This document shows positions 35,810 through 44,156 of a stretch of DNA of 64,000 bases, piece after piece. Location: positions 186,001 through 250,000 of the forward strand of contig CAJTHM010000002.1 in the NCBI GenBank assembly GCA_910576125.1, read 5' to 3'. The DNA is from Lachnospiraceae bacterium. GTDB lineage: Bacteria; Bacillota; Clostridia; Lachnospirales; Lachnospiraceae. The position numbers and the translations under genes were made by a program. The notes beneath the pieces were generated by a model, which was not told where the DNA came from, ran no database searches, and was given only the letters and a program-made list of their open reading frames with translations. Within the stretch, counting starts at the first letter, position 1. Each line of letters opens with the position of its first letter.

Positions 35810-35842
35810 AGCCAGGGGGTGAATCTCCTTGGCTTCTTTTTT
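35810..35842 (+). terminator. Terminator after the truncated deacetylase copy
   Basis: A 10-bp stem with two G-U pairs (AGCCAGGGGG / CTCCTTGGCT), loop TGAAT, then T2CT6. It is a diverged relative of the terminator at 28645, showing that the duplicated segment included the terminator. Confidence 0.75.
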
Positions 35843-35860
35843 GGTTCAGTGTATAAATAT

Positions 35861-35915
35861 ATAAACGGCATTTAATTCTTGCCAGTCACATAGCACAGCA
35901 AGTCATGCCGTTTAT
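35861..35915 (+). promoter_or_regulatory. Overlapping alternative hairpins in the gap before guaA
   Basis: Arms ATAAACGGCAT (35861-35871) and ATGCCGTTTAT (35905-35915) form an 11-bp stem followed by a T6 run at 35919-35924. A competing pair, TCTTGCCA and TGGCAAGA, overlaps this stem. It looks terminator-like on the plus strand. No gene lies directly upstream except the truncated deacetylase copy. Confidence 0.4.
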
Positions 35916-35958
35916 CCGTTTTTTGGCAAGATTTAATCGCTACATATATAGATTATAG

Positions 35959-35987
35959 TTGAAAAGATTTAATTGAATGGTTATACT
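35959..35987 (+). promoter_or_regulatory. Promoter upstream of guaA
   Basis: TTGAAA at 35959-35964, a 17-base spacer and TATACT at 35982-35987. Transcription from here would give guaA a leader of about 365 bases, long enough to hold a regulatory RNA. Confidence 0.6.
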
Positions 35988-35993
35988 AAAAAG

Positions 35994-36361
35994 GGGCGTA
36001 ATAGAAAGAAAAATGCTGAAATAACACTGGCTGTCGCGTGTTCTACGGGATATCGTCAATGGTTGCACCTAGACACCGACAATACGGCCAAAAGCCGCAC
36101 TCTTCCCAGAACCGATGTTACTCTCATTATAGTATAGCCGCATAAAGAATGCAAGAGAAATGTCGCCGGGCCTGACTTGCAAAAAGACCTATTTCTATGA
36201 TAGAATCCAAAAGAGGATTCTATCATCAAAGGGCTATGCCAGAATCCAAAAGAGGATTCTATCATCAAAGGGCTATGCTGGAATCCAAAAGAGGATTCTG
36301 GCATCAAAGGGCTATAATGGGAGTCAGTGACAGAAGTGGTCTTTTGGACAGAGGAGGAAAG
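35994..36361 (+). promoter_or_regulatory. Long untranslated leader of guaA, class unknown
   Basis: About 365 bases without a supportable gene. A bulged outer stem (GTTCT..GGG at about 36042 with CCC..AGAAC near 36108) encloses a CGGC-CAAAA-GCCG hairpin and further pairing. I looked for the purine riboswitch core expected for guaA in many Firmicutes and did not find it. The 3' third is the 39-bp hairpin repeat array. A frame running in phase into guaA is open here, but it is made of repeat sequence. Confidence 0.35.
36195..36311 (+). repeat. Three tandem 39-bp hairpin repeats upstream of guaA
   Basis: Units 36195-36233, 36234-36272 and 36273-36311. Each carries GAATCC-AAAAGA-GGATTC with flanking bases that extend the stem; unit one is a perfect 12-bp stem, and in unit three two G-U pairs keep the stem. 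The 39-bp period equals 13 codons, so both strands show artificial peptide repeats ([23 protein letters not shown]). The array ends about 50 bases before the guaA start. Confidence 0.85.
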
Positions 36362-37906
36362 ATGGAGAAGGAACTGGTAGTGGTAATTGACTTTGGCGGT
36401 CAATACAATCAATTGGTGGCCAGACGGGTCAGAGAATGCAATGTGTACTGCGAAATTTATTCCTACAAGACAGATTTAGCAAAAATCATGGAGAAGAAGC
36501 CGAAGGGCATCATCCTCACCGGCGGCCCCAGCAGCTGTTACGAGGAGGGCGCGGCTGCCTGTTCCCCGGAGCTGTTCAGGCTGGGCATCCCCGTGCTGGG
36601 ACTGTGCTATGGCGCGCAGCTGATGATGCATGTGCTGGGCGGAGAGGTGGCCCGGGCGGCGGTGCGGGAGTACGGCAAGACAGAGGTGGACGTGGATACC
36701 ACATCCCGATTATTTACAGACGTGACGCCGAATACCGTCTGCTGGATGAGCCATTTTGACTATATCGCCCGGTTGGCGCCCGGATTCCGGACAGTGGCGG
36801 TGACTGCCAACTGCCCCGTGGCGGCGGCAGAGTGGGAGGAGAAGAAGCTGTATGCCATCCAGTTCCACCCTGAGGTGCTCCACACGGCGGAGGGCTCCAG
36901 AATGCTTTACAATTTCGTCCGGGATATCTGCGGCTGCACCGGCGACTGGAGGATGGATTCTTTTGTGGAGGAGAATGTCAGGGCCATCCGGGAAAAGGTG
37001 GGAAACGGCAGAGTGCTCTGTGCCCTTTCCGGCGGGGTGGATTCCTCCGTGGCAGCGGTGCTGCTGTCCAGGGCAGTGGGGGGACAGCTGACCTGCGTGT
37101 TCGTAGATCACGGGCTGCTGCGCAAGGACGAGGGCGATGAGGTTGAAAAGGTCTTCGGCCCTGAGGGAAATTACGAGCTGAACTTCATCCGGGTCAACGC
37201 CCGGGAGCGGTTTTACGAAAAGCTGGCCGGGGTGACCGAGCCGGAGCAGAAACGCAAGATCATCGGAGAAGAATTCATCCGCGTCTTTGAGGAAGAGGCG
37301 AAGAAAATCGGCAGGGTGGACTTCCTGGTGCAGGGCACGATTTACCCGGACGTGGTGGAGAGCGGCCTGGGCGGGGAATCCGCTGTCATCAAGTCCCACC
37401 ACAATGTAGGCGGACTGCCTGACTATGTGGATTTCAGGGAAATCCTGGAGCCCCTGCGCAGCCTGTTCAAGGACGAGGTCCGCAAGGTGGGGCTGGAGCT
37501 GGGGATTCCGGAGCATCTGGTGTACCGGCAGCCTTTCCCGGGGCCGGGCCTGGGTGTCCGCATCATCGGGGAGGTGACCGCGGAGAAAGTGAAAATCGTC
37601 CAGGACGCGGATGCCATCTACCGGGAAGAAATCGCCGATGCGGGGCTGGCAAGGTCGATTGGACAGTACTTTGCGGCACTGACCAACATGCGCAGCGTGG
37701 GAGTCATGGGGGACGAGAGGACCTATGATTACGCGGTGGCGCTGCGGGCGGTGAACACGGTAGACTTCATGACCGCGGAGTGCGCGCAGATTCCCTACGA
37801 GGTTCTGCAGCGGGTCAGCAGCAGGATTATCAATGAAGTGACGCATGTAAATAGAGTTTTATACGACATTACGTCAAAACCTCCTGGGACCATTGAACTT
37901 GAATAG
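36362..37906 (+). CDS. guaA: GMP synthase (glutamine-hydrolysing)
   Basis: Converts XMP to GMP using glutamine and ATP in purine synthesis. 514 residues from ATG 36362, preceded by AGAGGAGGAAAG; an upstream in-frame extension of 55 codons is repeat DNA and is rejected. The class I amidotransferase domain has Cys82 (GLCYGAQ) and His-Glu in QFHPEVLHT. The ATP-pyrophosphatase domain has SGGVDSS at about 221. The C-terminal dimerisation domain ends in the conserved KPPGTIELE. Full length and intact. It is a housekeeping gene that marks the return to host-like composition after the foreign cassette. Confidence 0.97.
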   Translation: MEKELVVVIDFGGQYNQLVARRVRECNVYCEIYSYKTDLAKIMEKKPKGIILTGGPSSCYEEGAAACSPELFRLGIPVLGLCYGAQLMMHVLGGEVARAAVREYGKTEVDVDTTSRLFTDVTPNTVCWMSHFDYIARLAPGFRTVAVTANCPVAAAEWEEKKLYAIQFHPEVLHTAEGSRMLYNFVRDICGCTGDWRMDSFVEENVRAIREKVGNGRVLCALSGGVDSSVAAVLLSRAVGGQLTCVFVDHGLLRKDEGDEVEKVFGPEGNYELNFIRVNARERFYEKLAGVTEPEQKRKIIGEEFIRVFEEEAKKIGRVDFLVQGTIYPDVVESGLGGESAVIKSHHNVGGLPDYVDFREILEPLRSLFKDEVRKVGLELGIPEHLVYRQPFPGPGLGVRIIGEVTAEKVKIVQDADAIYREEIADAGLARSIGQYFAALTNMRSVGVMGDERTYDYAVALRAVNTVDFMTAECAQIPYEVLQRVSSRIINEVTHVNRVLYDITSKPPGTIELE

Positions 37907-38182
37907 ACGGGAGAATACCGAAAAGGCGCAAAGACACTGTCCGGCGGATGGGATGCGGCTTTTTGCTTCCCGGGGAAAGGCGCCGGCGAATCCCGAGGCC
38001 CTTTCCGGTCTGCCGGATATCGATGCGGTGTGCCGGCCCTGGCTGGAATTACGGCTATAATTTTTTGCTTACCCCGATTCGCAAGGAGGATGCCGGCGGG
38101 CAGGGGAATCATGGCATTTGGCGGGATGAAATGGGAAAAAGCACACAAACGCCCCGGCGGCAGCCGGAAGGAGACAGATTCT

Positions 38183-41100
38183 ATGTTATATGAAAAAAAT
38201 CAATCGGAACACATCTCACAGGAGCAATTCAGGAACCCGTCCTGCGAGTACAGAGGCACCCCTTTCTGGGCATGGAACGGCAGACTCGACAAAGACCGTC
38301 TCACGGAGCAGATTCGGATTTTTAAGAAGATGGGTCTGGGCGGCTTCCACATGCATGTGAGGACAGGAATGGAGAGCCCCTATCTGGAGGAAGAGTTCAT
38401 GGACTCCGTCCGCCACTGCATCGGCAAAGCCGAAGAACTGGGCATGCTGGCCTGGCTCTACGATGAAGACCGCTGGCCCTCCGGCACCGCAGGCGGGCGC
38501 GTGACCGCGGGCAAGCCTGAGAATGCCAGGAAATCTCTGCTGTTCACCGTCCGGCCATATGAAGAGTGCGGTTTCCCCGTGCCTGCCGCCCCCGAACCGG
38601 GCAGAGGGCAGGAGAACATCCGCCAGGAAAACGGAAAGCTTCTGGCCGTCTATGACATCCTGCTGGACAAAGACTGCAGACTGGAATGCGCCTGGCGGGT
38701 CCGGAAGGAGGAGCCTGTCCACGAACGCGCAGTCCGCTGGTATGCCTACATGGAATACGCCTCCGCGGATCCCTGGTTCAATAACCAGGCCTATGTGGAC
38801 ACCCTGAACCCGGAGGCAATCGCGGAATTCATCCGGATAACGCACGAGGCTTACTACCAAAATGCGGGAGAGCATTTCGGCAGGCTGGTGCCTGCCATTT
38901 TTACGGACGAGCCTCAGTTCACGCCCAGGGGATGCCTGGACTTCGCAGGGGAGCCGAAAGACGTCTTCCTGCCCTGGACTGCCCGGCTGCCGGAAGCTTA
39001 CCGGGAGGCTTTCGGAGAGGAGCTTCTGGACGTATTGCCGGAGCTGTTCTGGGAGAGGGCGGACGGGAAGCTTTCGTCGGTGCGCTGGAGTTTCCAGAAC
39101 CTGGTCACAGACCTTTTCGTGGAAAGCTACTGTGAGCAGATTGGAAAATGGTGCAGAGAGCACGGCCTCTACCTCACCGGCCATGTGATGGGCGAGGGCT
39201 CCCTCTATGACCAGACCCAGGCGGTGGGGGACGCCATGCGCTGTTATCCCTCCTTTGGCCTGCCGGGTATCGACATGCTCTGCGATTTCCACGAATACAC
39301 TACGGCCAAGCAGGCCCAGTCCATGGTCCGCCAGACCGGGGCCGAGGGCATGCTCAGCGAGCTTTACGGCGTCACGGGATGGGATTATGATTTCCGGGGA
39401 TACAAGCTTCAGGGCGACTGGCAGGCGGCCCTGGGGGTCACCGTGAGGGTGCCCCATCTGGCCTGGTATACCATGAAAGGCGAGGCCAAGCGGGACTATC
39501 CGGCGTCCATCAATTATCAGTCTCCCTGGTGGGAGGAATTCTCCCTGGTGGAGAATCATTTTGCCCGCCTGAACACGGCGCTTACCAGAGGCAGGGCTGT
39601 CGTCAAGGTGGCCGTGCTGCACCCTGTCGAGACTTACTGGCTCTATTTCGGCCCCGGCAACCAGACCGCGGCGCTGCGGGAACAGATGGACTCCCAGTTC
39701 GCCCGCCTGGCCCGGGTACTGCTGTTCGGCGGCATTGATTTTGACTATCTTTGCGAAGCCAGGCTGCCGCAGCAGTGCTCTGGCAGCGCTTATCCTCTGC
39801 AGGTAGGGGAGATGGCATATGAGACGATTATCGTCCCGCCGATTAGGACGATACGGTCTACCACATTGAAGCTGCTCACGGACTTTGCCGAAAAGGGCGG
39901 AAAGCTGATCTTCCTGGGGGACTGCCCGGACTATGTGGACGCCAGGCCCTCCGATGCGGCGGGAGCGCTGTATGAGAAAGGAATCCGCTGCGGCCTTTTG
40001 GACTCGGCTGTGCTGTCCTTGCTGGAAAGTGAGCGTTTCCTGGATATACAGCAGCAGGACGGGCGCAGGGCGGACGGGCTGCTCTATCAGCTGCGCCGGG
40101 AAGAAAGCGGCGATATGTGGCTGTTCCTCTGTAACGGCAGGAACCCTGTCAGCCCGGATGTCGACCCGGGCAGCAGCCTGCGCTTCACCCTGAACGGCGA
40201 TTTCACAGTGACCTTGTATGATACCATGACGGGGGATATCGCCCCCTTGCCTGTGCGCCATGAGGATGGAAAGACCATTCTGGAGCGTCCCTGGTATATT
40301 CATGAGAGCATGCTGCTGCTTTTGCGGGAAAGGGAATCTTCAGCCAGTTTGAAGGCAGCGGCCGGGAAACCGGTTTCGGCCGGACGGACGGCAGAAGCCG
40401 GGAATCCGGTTTCACCTTGCCTGGCAGCAGAGGCGGACATCCTGCCCGGAGAAGTGCCGATTTCCCTCCAGGAGCCTAACATGCTGCTCCTGGATATGGC
40501 GGAATACGCGCTGGACGATGGGGACTATTATTCCGAGGACGAACTGCTGCGGATAGACAACCATGCCCGCAGAGAGCTGGGAATCCCACTGCGCCGCAAG
40601 GAAGTGGTACAGCCCTATCTGGTGAAAGCCGGAGAGACGGAGCATGTGCTGCGCCTGCGTTTCCGCATTCCAAGCGAAACCGTGGCACAAGGCTTGAAAC
40701 TGGCCCTGGAATGCCCGGAATCGGCCCGAATTCAGTTAAATGGCGCAAAGGTCCCTAACCAAAGCGACGGCTGGTACGTTGACAGGGACATAGAGACCAT
40801 ACCCCTGCCGGACTTCGCCGCCGGAGAGAATATCCTGGAAATCACCGTACCCATCGGCCCCAGGACGAATCTGGAGAATTTCTACCTGCTGGGCGATTTC
40901 GGCGTCCGCGTTAACGGCACCGCGAAGACATTGACCAAAACGGTCAAAAGAATCGGCTGGGGCGACATCGCCGTACAGGGACTTCCTTTCTACACAGGGA
41001 ACCTGACATACCGCACCCAAGTGCTTTCCCGGGGAGACTTTACCGTCCGGGTTCCCCAGTACCGGGGCGGCCTGGTGAAAATCCTGGTAGACGGCAGAGA

Positions 41101-41410
41101 CTGCGGCAACATCGCTTTCTCCCCCTACACGCTCACAGTGCGTGCGGAGCCGGGAAAGCACATCTTAGAGTGGAAACTATACGGAACCCGCCAGAACGGC
41201 TTCGCCCAGCTGCATCACACCCAGGGGGTTTATTTCTACCAGAGCCCCAATTCCTGGAGAAGCGCCGGAGACCTCTGGAGCTATGAGTATCGTCTGAAGC
41301 CCGCGGGTATCCTGAAATCCCCGGAAATCACAGGCGCGGTCTTCCTGGACGGGGCCGGACGCAGCCGGAAGAAGAATTCAGGCGCCATGCATTTCACGGA
41401 CAGGAGCTGA
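38183..41410 (+). CDS. Large GH106-like glycoside hydrolase (alpha-L-rhamnosidase type)
   Basis: 1075 residues from ATG 38183 (AAGGAGA upstream); a longer frame from 38030 has no ribosome site. There is no signal peptide. The N-terminal barrel opens with TPFWAWNGRLDKDRLTEQI and GLGGFHMHVRTG, features I associate with GH106 and related proteins. Acidic candidates are IFTDEPQFT (about 233) and MLSELYGVTGW (about 392). C-terminal beta-sandwich modules (about 850-1060) include a galactose-binding-like region ending near QLHHTQGVYFYQ. Probably releases rhamnose or a similar deoxysugar from pectin- or glycoprotein-type glycans. Family assignment is by motif memory, not alignment. Confidence 0.7.
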   Translation: MLYEKNQSEHISQEQFRNPSCEYRGTPFWAWNGRLDKDRLTEQIRIFKKMGLGGFHMHVRTGMESPYLEEEFMDSVRHCIGKAEELGMLAWLYDEDRWPSGTAGGRVTAGKPENARKSLLFTVRPYEECGFPVPAAPEPGRGQENIRQENGKLLAVYDILLDKDCRLECAWRVRKEEPVHERAVRWYAYMEYASADPWFNNQAYVDTLNPEAIAEFIRITHEAYYQNAGEHFGRLVPAIFTDEPQFTPRGCLDFAGEPKDVFLPWTARLPEAYREAFGEELLDVLPELFWERADGKLSSVRWSFQNLVTDLFVESYCEQIGKWCREHGLYLTGHVMGEGSLYDQTQAVGDAMRCYPSFGLPGIDMLCDFHEYTTAKQAQSMVRQTGAEGMLSELYGVTGWDYDFRGYKLQGDWQAALGVTVRVPHLAWYTMKGEAKRDYPASINYQSPWWEEFSLVENHFARLNTALTRGRAVVKVAVLHPVETYWLYFGPGNQTAALREQMDSQFARLARVLLFGGIDFDYLCEARLPQQCSGSAYPLQVGEMAYETIIVPPIRTIRSTTLKLLTDFAEKGGKLIFLGDCPDYVDARPSDAAGALYEKGIRCGLLDSAVLSLLESERFLDIQQQDGRRADGLLYQLRREESGDMWLFLCNGRNPVSPDVDPGSSLRFTLNGDFTVTLYDTMTGDIAPLPVRHEDGKTILERPWYIHESMLLLLRERESSASLKAAAGKPVSAGRTAEAGNPVSPCLAAEADILPGEVPISLQEPNMLLLDMAEYALDDGDYYSEDELLRIDNHARRELGIPLRRKEVVQPYLVKAGETEHVLRLRFRIPSETVAQGLKLALECPESARIQLNGAKVPNQSDGWYVDRDIETIPLPDFAAGENILEITVPIGPRTNLENFYLLGDFGVRVNGTAKTLTKTVKRIGWGDIAVQGLPFYTGNLTYRTQVLSRGDFTVRVPQYRGGLVKILVDGRDCGNIAFSPYTLTVRAEPGKHILEWKLYGTRQNGFAQLHHTQGVYFYQSPNSWRSAGDLWSYEYRLKPAGILKSPEITGAVFLDGAGRSRKKNSGAMHFTDRS

Positions 41411-41472
41411 CGACTGGCTGAAATCGTAAAGTCTCCCGCTGTGAGATTCTGCTGTCATGAAACCGCTCTTTT

Positions 41473-42285
41473 TTAAACGTCTTTCCGGACAATGCTCTCC
41501 GGCGACTCTGCCGCGTGAGGGCAGTCCAGGTTCTCGCGCCACATGACAGGAGCCGCCCACCTTACCGCGTTCTCGATAATCTTCAGAATCAGCGGATTGT
41601 GGTAGGAGGGGCTGGTCTCGTGGCCCGGCTGGAAATAGAAGATTTTGCCATATCCCCGGGTCCAGGTACAGCCGCTGCGGAATACCTCCCCGCCCCTAAA
41701 CCACCCCAGGAACAGGATATCGTCCGGCTTCGGGATATCGAAAGGCTCTCCGTACATCTCCTCCTCGGACAGTTCGAAACTCTCCGGAATCCCCTGGGCA
41801 ATCGGATGGGTGGGATTGATGTTCCAGACCCGGCAGAAATCGCCCTCCCGCCACTTCAGGCTGCCGGAAGTGCCAAGCAAAGCCTGCATGGGCTTGGAGG
41901 GATGGGCGGAGTGCAGGGGAATGAAGCCCATGCCTTTCAGGACACGGTCCCTGATTTTCCGCACCAGCTCGTCCGGCACGGCGTCATGGGCGATATGGGC
42001 CCACCAGATCAGGACATCCGTGTGCTCCAGCAGCTCGTCGGTCAGGCCGTATTCCGGCATGAACAGATTGACGCTGGTCACCTGCATGTCCTCGCAGCCG
42101 GACAGATGCTCCGCCACAGTCCCCATCACGCCCTTGGGGTACACCTTCTTGATTGCCGCCGCGGAATTTGCGATGAATTTCCGGAAATTCTCCCGATGCT
42201 CCTCCGGCGTCCCGGCAGGCAGGAAACTTTCCGGCAGCTCCCCGGATTCCTGTACATATTCATACCAGATTGTCACTCGTATCAT
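41473..42285 (-). CDS. ThuA-like domain protein
   Basis: 270 residues with the glutaminase-like ThuA fold: DVLIWWAHIAHDAVPDE, GMGFIPLHSAHPSK, WNINPTHPIAQGIPESFEL, EMYGEPFDIP, WTRGYGKIFYFQPGHE. ThuA proteins occur in sugar-utilisation loci; in rhizobia they act in trehalose oxidation, but the biochemical role elsewhere is unclear. AAGGAGGACAAATCT precedes the ATG. It converges on the GH106-like gene. The spacer on its 5' side carries a 16-bp tandem repeat. Confidence 0.85.
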   Translation of the reverse strand: MIRVTIWYEYVQESGELPESFLPAGTPEEHRENFRKFIANSAAAIKKVYPKGVMGTVAEHLSGCEDMQVTSVNLFMPEYGLTDELLEHTDVLIWWAHIAHDAVPDELVRKIRDRVLKGMGFIPLHSAHPSKPMQALLGTSGSLKWREGDFCRVWNINPTHPIAQGIPESFELSEEEMYGEPFDIPKPDDILFLGWFRGGEVFRSGCTWTRGYGKIFYFQPGHETSPSYHNPLILKIIENAVRWAAPVMWRENLDCPHAAESPESIVRKDV

Positions 42286-42314
42286 AGATTTGTCCTCCTT
42301 GTCAGGTTTTGTAT

Positions 42315-42362
42315 TTCTGGAATGCTCTTCTTCTGGAATGCTCTTCTTCTGGAATGCTCTTC
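42315..42362. repeat. Three perfect tandem 16-bp repeats upstream of the ThuA gene
   Basis: Three exact copies of TTCTGGAATGCTCTTC (42315-42330, 42331-42346, 42347-42362), starting 29 bases upstream of the ThuA start codon, between it and its probable promoter. The copy number could vary by slippage. Confidence 0.9.
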
Positions 42363-42564
42363 TTCCATATTAACACAATAAAACAAAGATTTCCAGATAT
42401 TTGCTTTTTCGGGCGGGAATTCCAGGCGGAAACATCCGGGTGGAAACATTCAGACATTCAGGCGTTCGGGCGAAACGGACGGTTTCCGCTTTACTTTCAT
42501 ACTGCGGTATGCTATCATGGACACAAATTTCCGAAAGCGGATACCAGTATGGAGAGACTCAGAG

Positions 42565-43017
42565 GTGATTAAAATATGGAAGATAAGAGAACAACCCCGA
42601 ATGGCGGAAGAAGCCGCAAGGTGGTTCCGCGAGAAATGGCACATCCCTCTGGAAGCCTATCAGGAAAGCATCCGGCAATGCCTGAGGAACGAAAGCGTCC
42701 TCCCCCAATGGTATCTGGCCATGGATGACGGGAAAATCGTCGGCGGACTGGGCGTGATTGAAAATGATTTTCACAACCGAAAAGATCTGACGCCCAATGT
42801 ATGCGCCGTCTATGTGGAGGAGGCCTGCCGCTGCCGGGGCATAGCGGGAGAACTGCTGAAAGCCGTATGCGACGATATGGCCGCCAAGGGGATTTCCACC
42901 CTGTACCTGCTTACGGACCATACTTCTTTTTACGAGCGCTACGGCTGGGAGTTCCTGTGCATGGTACAGGGGGACGGAGAGCCGGAGATGTCCAGGATGT
43001 ATGTGCACAGACAGTGA
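42565..43017 (+). CDS. GNAT-family N-acetyltransferase
   Basis: 150 residues from GTG 42565, chosen because GGAGAG lies upstream, whereas the earlier in-frame ATG at 42517 has no ribosome site. GNAT motifs are present: substrate-side strand WYLAMDDGKIVGGLGVIEND, NVCAVYVEEACRCRGIAGELLKAV as motif A with the acetyl-CoA loop (R)GIAGEL, then LYLLTDHTSFYERYGWEF. It probably acetylates a small molecule or protein amine; the substrate is unknown. It precedes thyX by 57 bases. Confidence 0.85.
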   Translation: MIKIWKIREQPRMAEEAARWFREKWHIPLEAYQESIRQCLRNESVLPQWYLAMDDGKIVGGLGVIENDFHNRKDLTPNVCAVYVEEACRCRGIAGELLKAVCDDMAAKGISTLYLLTDHTSFYERYGWEFLCMVQGDGEPEMSRMYVHRQ

Positions 43018-43074
43018 TTCCTGCCGGACGGCGGACCTGAGGCAGAGACGGAATGGAAAAGGAGAAAAGGACAG

Positions 43075-43785
43075 ATGATCACAATTCTGGAAGAAACCCC
43101 CAAGAACCCCATCACTCTTATGGGCCAACGCGCCGGGGTCTGCTGGGGAGCGGACATTCATGATAAGGAAAAGAACTACAGACGCGGCCTGGACTGTATC
43201 CGGTCCGGCCATCACCGGGTGATGGAATATGTCAATGTGGAGATGATCATAGACGGCTATTCCGCCCGGGTCATCAGGGAGTGGTACACCCACATCGGCG
43301 GCGCGCCCACCAGGCTCCAGGCCAGCACACGCTACATCAACTACAAAGATTTCTCCTACACCACGCCGCCTTTGATAGAAAAAAACCAGGAAGCGGCAGA
43401 AATTTATCATCAGACTATGAATACAATTGCGGAGGCCTGCAGCCGCCTGGAGAGCGAATGCGGCATTCCCAGGGAGGACGCCGCCATGCTCCTGCCCTTA
43501 GGGATGACCACCAGGATTGTGGACAAGCGCAATGTCCGCAATCTGATCGAGATGTCCCACCAGCGTCTCTGCACCAGGGCCTACTGGGAATACCGTCTCC
43601 TGATGCAGGATATCGGCAAGGCGCTTGGGGAATACTCAGAGGAGTGGAGTTATCTGGTGAATCATTATTTTGTGCCCAAATGTGAAGTTGCCGGATACTG
43701 CACAGAAAAAAAGAGTTGCGGAAAGGCTAAAGTATTTTCCGCCGTAGCCGATATTCTTAATAAGCAGCCAGCCATGCAGGAATGA
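43075..43785 (+). CDS. thyX: Flavin-dependent thymidylate synthase ThyX (variant motif)
   Basis: Methylates dUMP to dTMP with FADH2 and methylene-tetrahydrofolate. 236 residues. The overall ThyX pattern is clear: GHHRVMEYVNVEMIIDGYS, RLQASTRYINY (Ser84), and the C-terminal NVRNLIEMSHQRLCTRAYWEYR segment that binds dUMP and FAD. The classical RHRx7S signature is not intact: the positions expected to be Arg-His-Arg before Ser84 read Ile-Gly-Gly. Arg68-Glu-Trp lies further upstream. It may be a divergent subfamily. AAGGAG precedes the ATG. A perfect sigma-28 promoter for the flagellar operon lies within its 3' end. Confidence 0.85.
   Translation: MITILEETPKNPITLMGQRAGVCWGADIHDKEKNYRRGLDCIRSGHHRVMEYVNVEMIIDGYSARVIREWYTHIGGAPTRLQASTRYINYKDFSYTTPPLIEKNQEAAEIYHQTMNTIAEACSRLESECGIPREDAAMLLPLGMTTRIVDKRNVRNLIEMSHQRLCTRAYWEYRLLMQDIGKALGEYSEEWSYLVNHYFVPKCEVAGYCTEKKSCGKAKVFSAVADILNKQPAMQE
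43728..43754 (+). promoter_or_regulatory. Sigma-28 promoter of the flgM operon, inside thyX
   Basis: TAAA at 43728-43731, 15 bases, then GCCGATAT at 43747-43754: an exact match to the SigD/FliA consensus. It lies in the last 60 bases of thyX, about 98 bases before flgM, so the late flagellar operon starts from within the neighbouring coding sequence. Confidence 0.8.
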
Positions 43786-43851
43786 AAAGGCATGGCGGCA
43801 GATGCGGAAAAAATGGAAGAATAATATTCCATTGGGAGGGAGGAATCCGAC

Positions 43852-44148
43852 ATGCGTGTTGAAGCATACAATCAAGTCCAGCAGTTATACCAGACCAAAA
43901 AGGTGAATAAGACACGTCAGGCCGGTAGCGCGTCCCGCTCCGATCAACTGCAGTTCAGCAGCCTTGGCAAGGACATTCGTGCGGCGCAGAAAGCGGTTGC
44001 AGGAGCTCCTGCTATCCGGGAAGAGCTGACGGCTTCCATCAAGGCGCGGGTGCAGAACGGCACATACAAAGTGGACAATGGGTCCTTTGCGGATAAGCTT
44101 TTGCAGAAGAGGGCCGAGATGGATGCTGCATATGAGGAAATGAGGTAA
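43852..44148 (+). CDS. flgM: Anti-sigma-28 factor FlgM
   Basis: 98 residues, Gln/Lys-rich and disordered at the N-terminus. The helical C-terminal sigma-binding region (about 55-95) includes IREELTASIKARVQNGTYKVDNGSFADKLL (quoted in part), which is characteristic of FlgM. It holds sigma-28 inactive until hook completion. GGGAGGGAGG precedes the ATG. First gene of the operon driven by the sigma-28 promoter inside thyX, giving the usual feedback of sigma-28 on its own inhibitor. Confidence 0.92.
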   Translation: MRVEAYNQVQQLYQTKKVNKTRQAGSASRSDQLQFSSLGKDIRAAQKAVAGAPAIREELTASIKARVQNGTYKVDNGSFADKLLQKRAEMDAAYEEMR

Positions 44149-44156
44149 GGAGTCCC

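Noticed and set aside
35994..36194. Purine or guanidine riboswitch before guaA
   Set aside because: I compared the leader with the remembered core motifs; the conserved junction sequences are not there.
36195..36311. CRISPR array
   Set aside because: The units are directly abutting 39-bp repeats with no variable spacers and no cas genes nearby.
36197..36361. 55-codon N-terminal extension of GuaA
   Set aside because: The extension is translated 39-bp repeat DNA. GuaA from 36362 has normal length and a strong ribosome site.
36056..36412. 118-codon minus-strand frame across the guaA leader
   Set aside because: It is a shadow of the repeat array, with no ribosome site and an implausible composition.
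38030..38182. 51-codon upstream extension of the GH106-like enzyme
   Set aside because: No ribosome site and odd composition; ATG 38183 follows AAGGAGA.
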